From the NCBI GenBank assembly GCA_002428995.1, contig DIYJ01000003.1, forward strand, positions 1-64,000: 64,000 nt of DNA, in the 5' to 3' direction. The stretch's first letter is position 1. Each line of letters begins with the position of its first letter. Shown one piece after another: positions 63,741 through 64,000 of this stretch. Origin of the DNA: Flavobacteriales bacterium UBA6057. Lineage in GTDB: Bacteria; Bacteroidota; Bacteroidia; Flavobacteriales_G; Salibacteraceae. A program made the position numbers and the translations under genes. The notes beneath the pieces were generated by a model that was given only the letters and a program-made list of their open reading frames with translations, did not search any database and was not told the DNA's origin.

Positions 63741-64000
63741 CTATTGCGTAATGGCTGGGGCAAATTCCTTCTTGAACTCCTCGAAGGTCACACCCTGATT
63801 CACTCCCTCAGCGTAGTAGTGGATGTAGGGCTCGAAGTCTTTAGGAGCCTTGTAACCAGGTAAGATGTTCAATCGCACAAAATCAGTATTTAAAAAGATG
63901 AAGCTGGGGTACGACATGCGGTTCTCCAACAGTGATGAAGCCAGTTGATGAGGGCTTCTTTTTCCCGTTGGATTGGGATTTACAAAGGTGTGTCCGCGGA
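63741..64000 (-). CDS. Thioredoxin-family protein, C-terminal part (runs off the window)
   Basis: The reading frame is open from the stop at 63741 to the right edge, giving 85 residues: RGHTFVNPNPTGKRSPHQLA, then NRMSYPSFIFLNTDFVRLNI, LPGYKAPKDFEPYIHYYAEG and a tail. The MSYP(S/T)F segment with its cis-proline-like Pro and the following two strands match the C-terminal half of thioredoxin-like proteins of this phylum. The CxxC region would lie beyond 64000. A TTG-initiated start at 63929 is not credible because the frame continues upstream. Confidence 0.75.
   Translation of the reverse strand, partial: RGHTFVNPNPTGKRSPHQLASSLLENRMSYPSFIFLNTDFVRLNILPGYKAPKDFEPYIHYYAEGVNQGVTFEEFKKEFAPAITQ

Overview
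The window looks like a chromosomal segment of a Bacteroidota bacterium, most likely a free-living flavobacterium-like member of the phylum. The evidence is direct: at least four large secreted proteins carry type IX secretion system (T9SS) C-terminal sorting domains, there is a PorP/SprF partner, PKD and SprB-type adhesin repeats, and families essentially restricted to this phylum (DUF4834, DUF4783, DUF5687, and the secreted protein usually labelled asparagine synthetase B beside dnaB). Base composition is balanced (by eye about half GC). Shine-Dalgarno sequences are rare and a few TAnnTTTG promoter boxes are present, both normal for the phylum. The genus cannot be fixed from this sequence alone.

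Layout. 1-475: the end of an rRNA operon (23S 3' end, 5S, terminator). 494-8648: an outer-membrane porin, the secreted dnaB neighbour, dnaB, an ElaA-type acetyltransferase, a SRPBCC protein and a RecB/AddA-like helicase without nuclease domain. 8738-13559: a T9SS subtilase with SprB repeats, translationally coupled to a di-haem cytochrome c peroxidase lipoprotein, then a flavoprotein whose two redox cysteines are replaced. 13824-22424: a 2014-residue PKD-repeat protein with type B sorting domain, a TPR/PD40 protein and a PorP/SprF barrel, a complete T9SS surface-protein module. 22421-32058: housekeeping genes (rluD-like, PASTA protein, ddl, rdgB, galE, rlmH, nadC) mixed with another T9SS cargo and a nucleotide-sugar epimerase. 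32055-35234: an M1 peptidase apparently fused to an Omp85-like barrel.

35380-46711 is a surface-glycan locus: methyltransferase, glycosyltransferase and flippase on the plus strand, then a tight minus-strand operon of YfhO membrane protein, glycosyltransferase, a formyltransferase with a degenerate deacetylase domain, PIG-L deacetylase and sulfotransferase, with a second methyltransferase upstream. 46794-53992 holds carB, DUF4834, a DUF5687/ABC exporter pair, an XRE regulator behind a structured leader, and a CPBP protease. 54050-61720 encodes a 2556-residue secreted beta-helix protein built from three tandem repeats of about 545 residues. The window ends with DUF1684, a histone-deacetylase-family enzyme and a truncated thioredoxin-like gene.

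How it fits together: much of the coding capacity serves the cell surface. Very large repeat proteins go out through the T9SS, a glycan locus could supply the sugar anchor or capsule, and outer-membrane barrels complete the set. Most convergent genes are packed so closely that their stop codons interlock. The most unusual items are the M1-Omp85-like fusion, the formyltransferase/degenerate-deacetylase fusion next to a real deacetylase, the structured region ending in a minus-strand terminator before the XRE gene, and the exactly periodic domain repeats in the two giant proteins.
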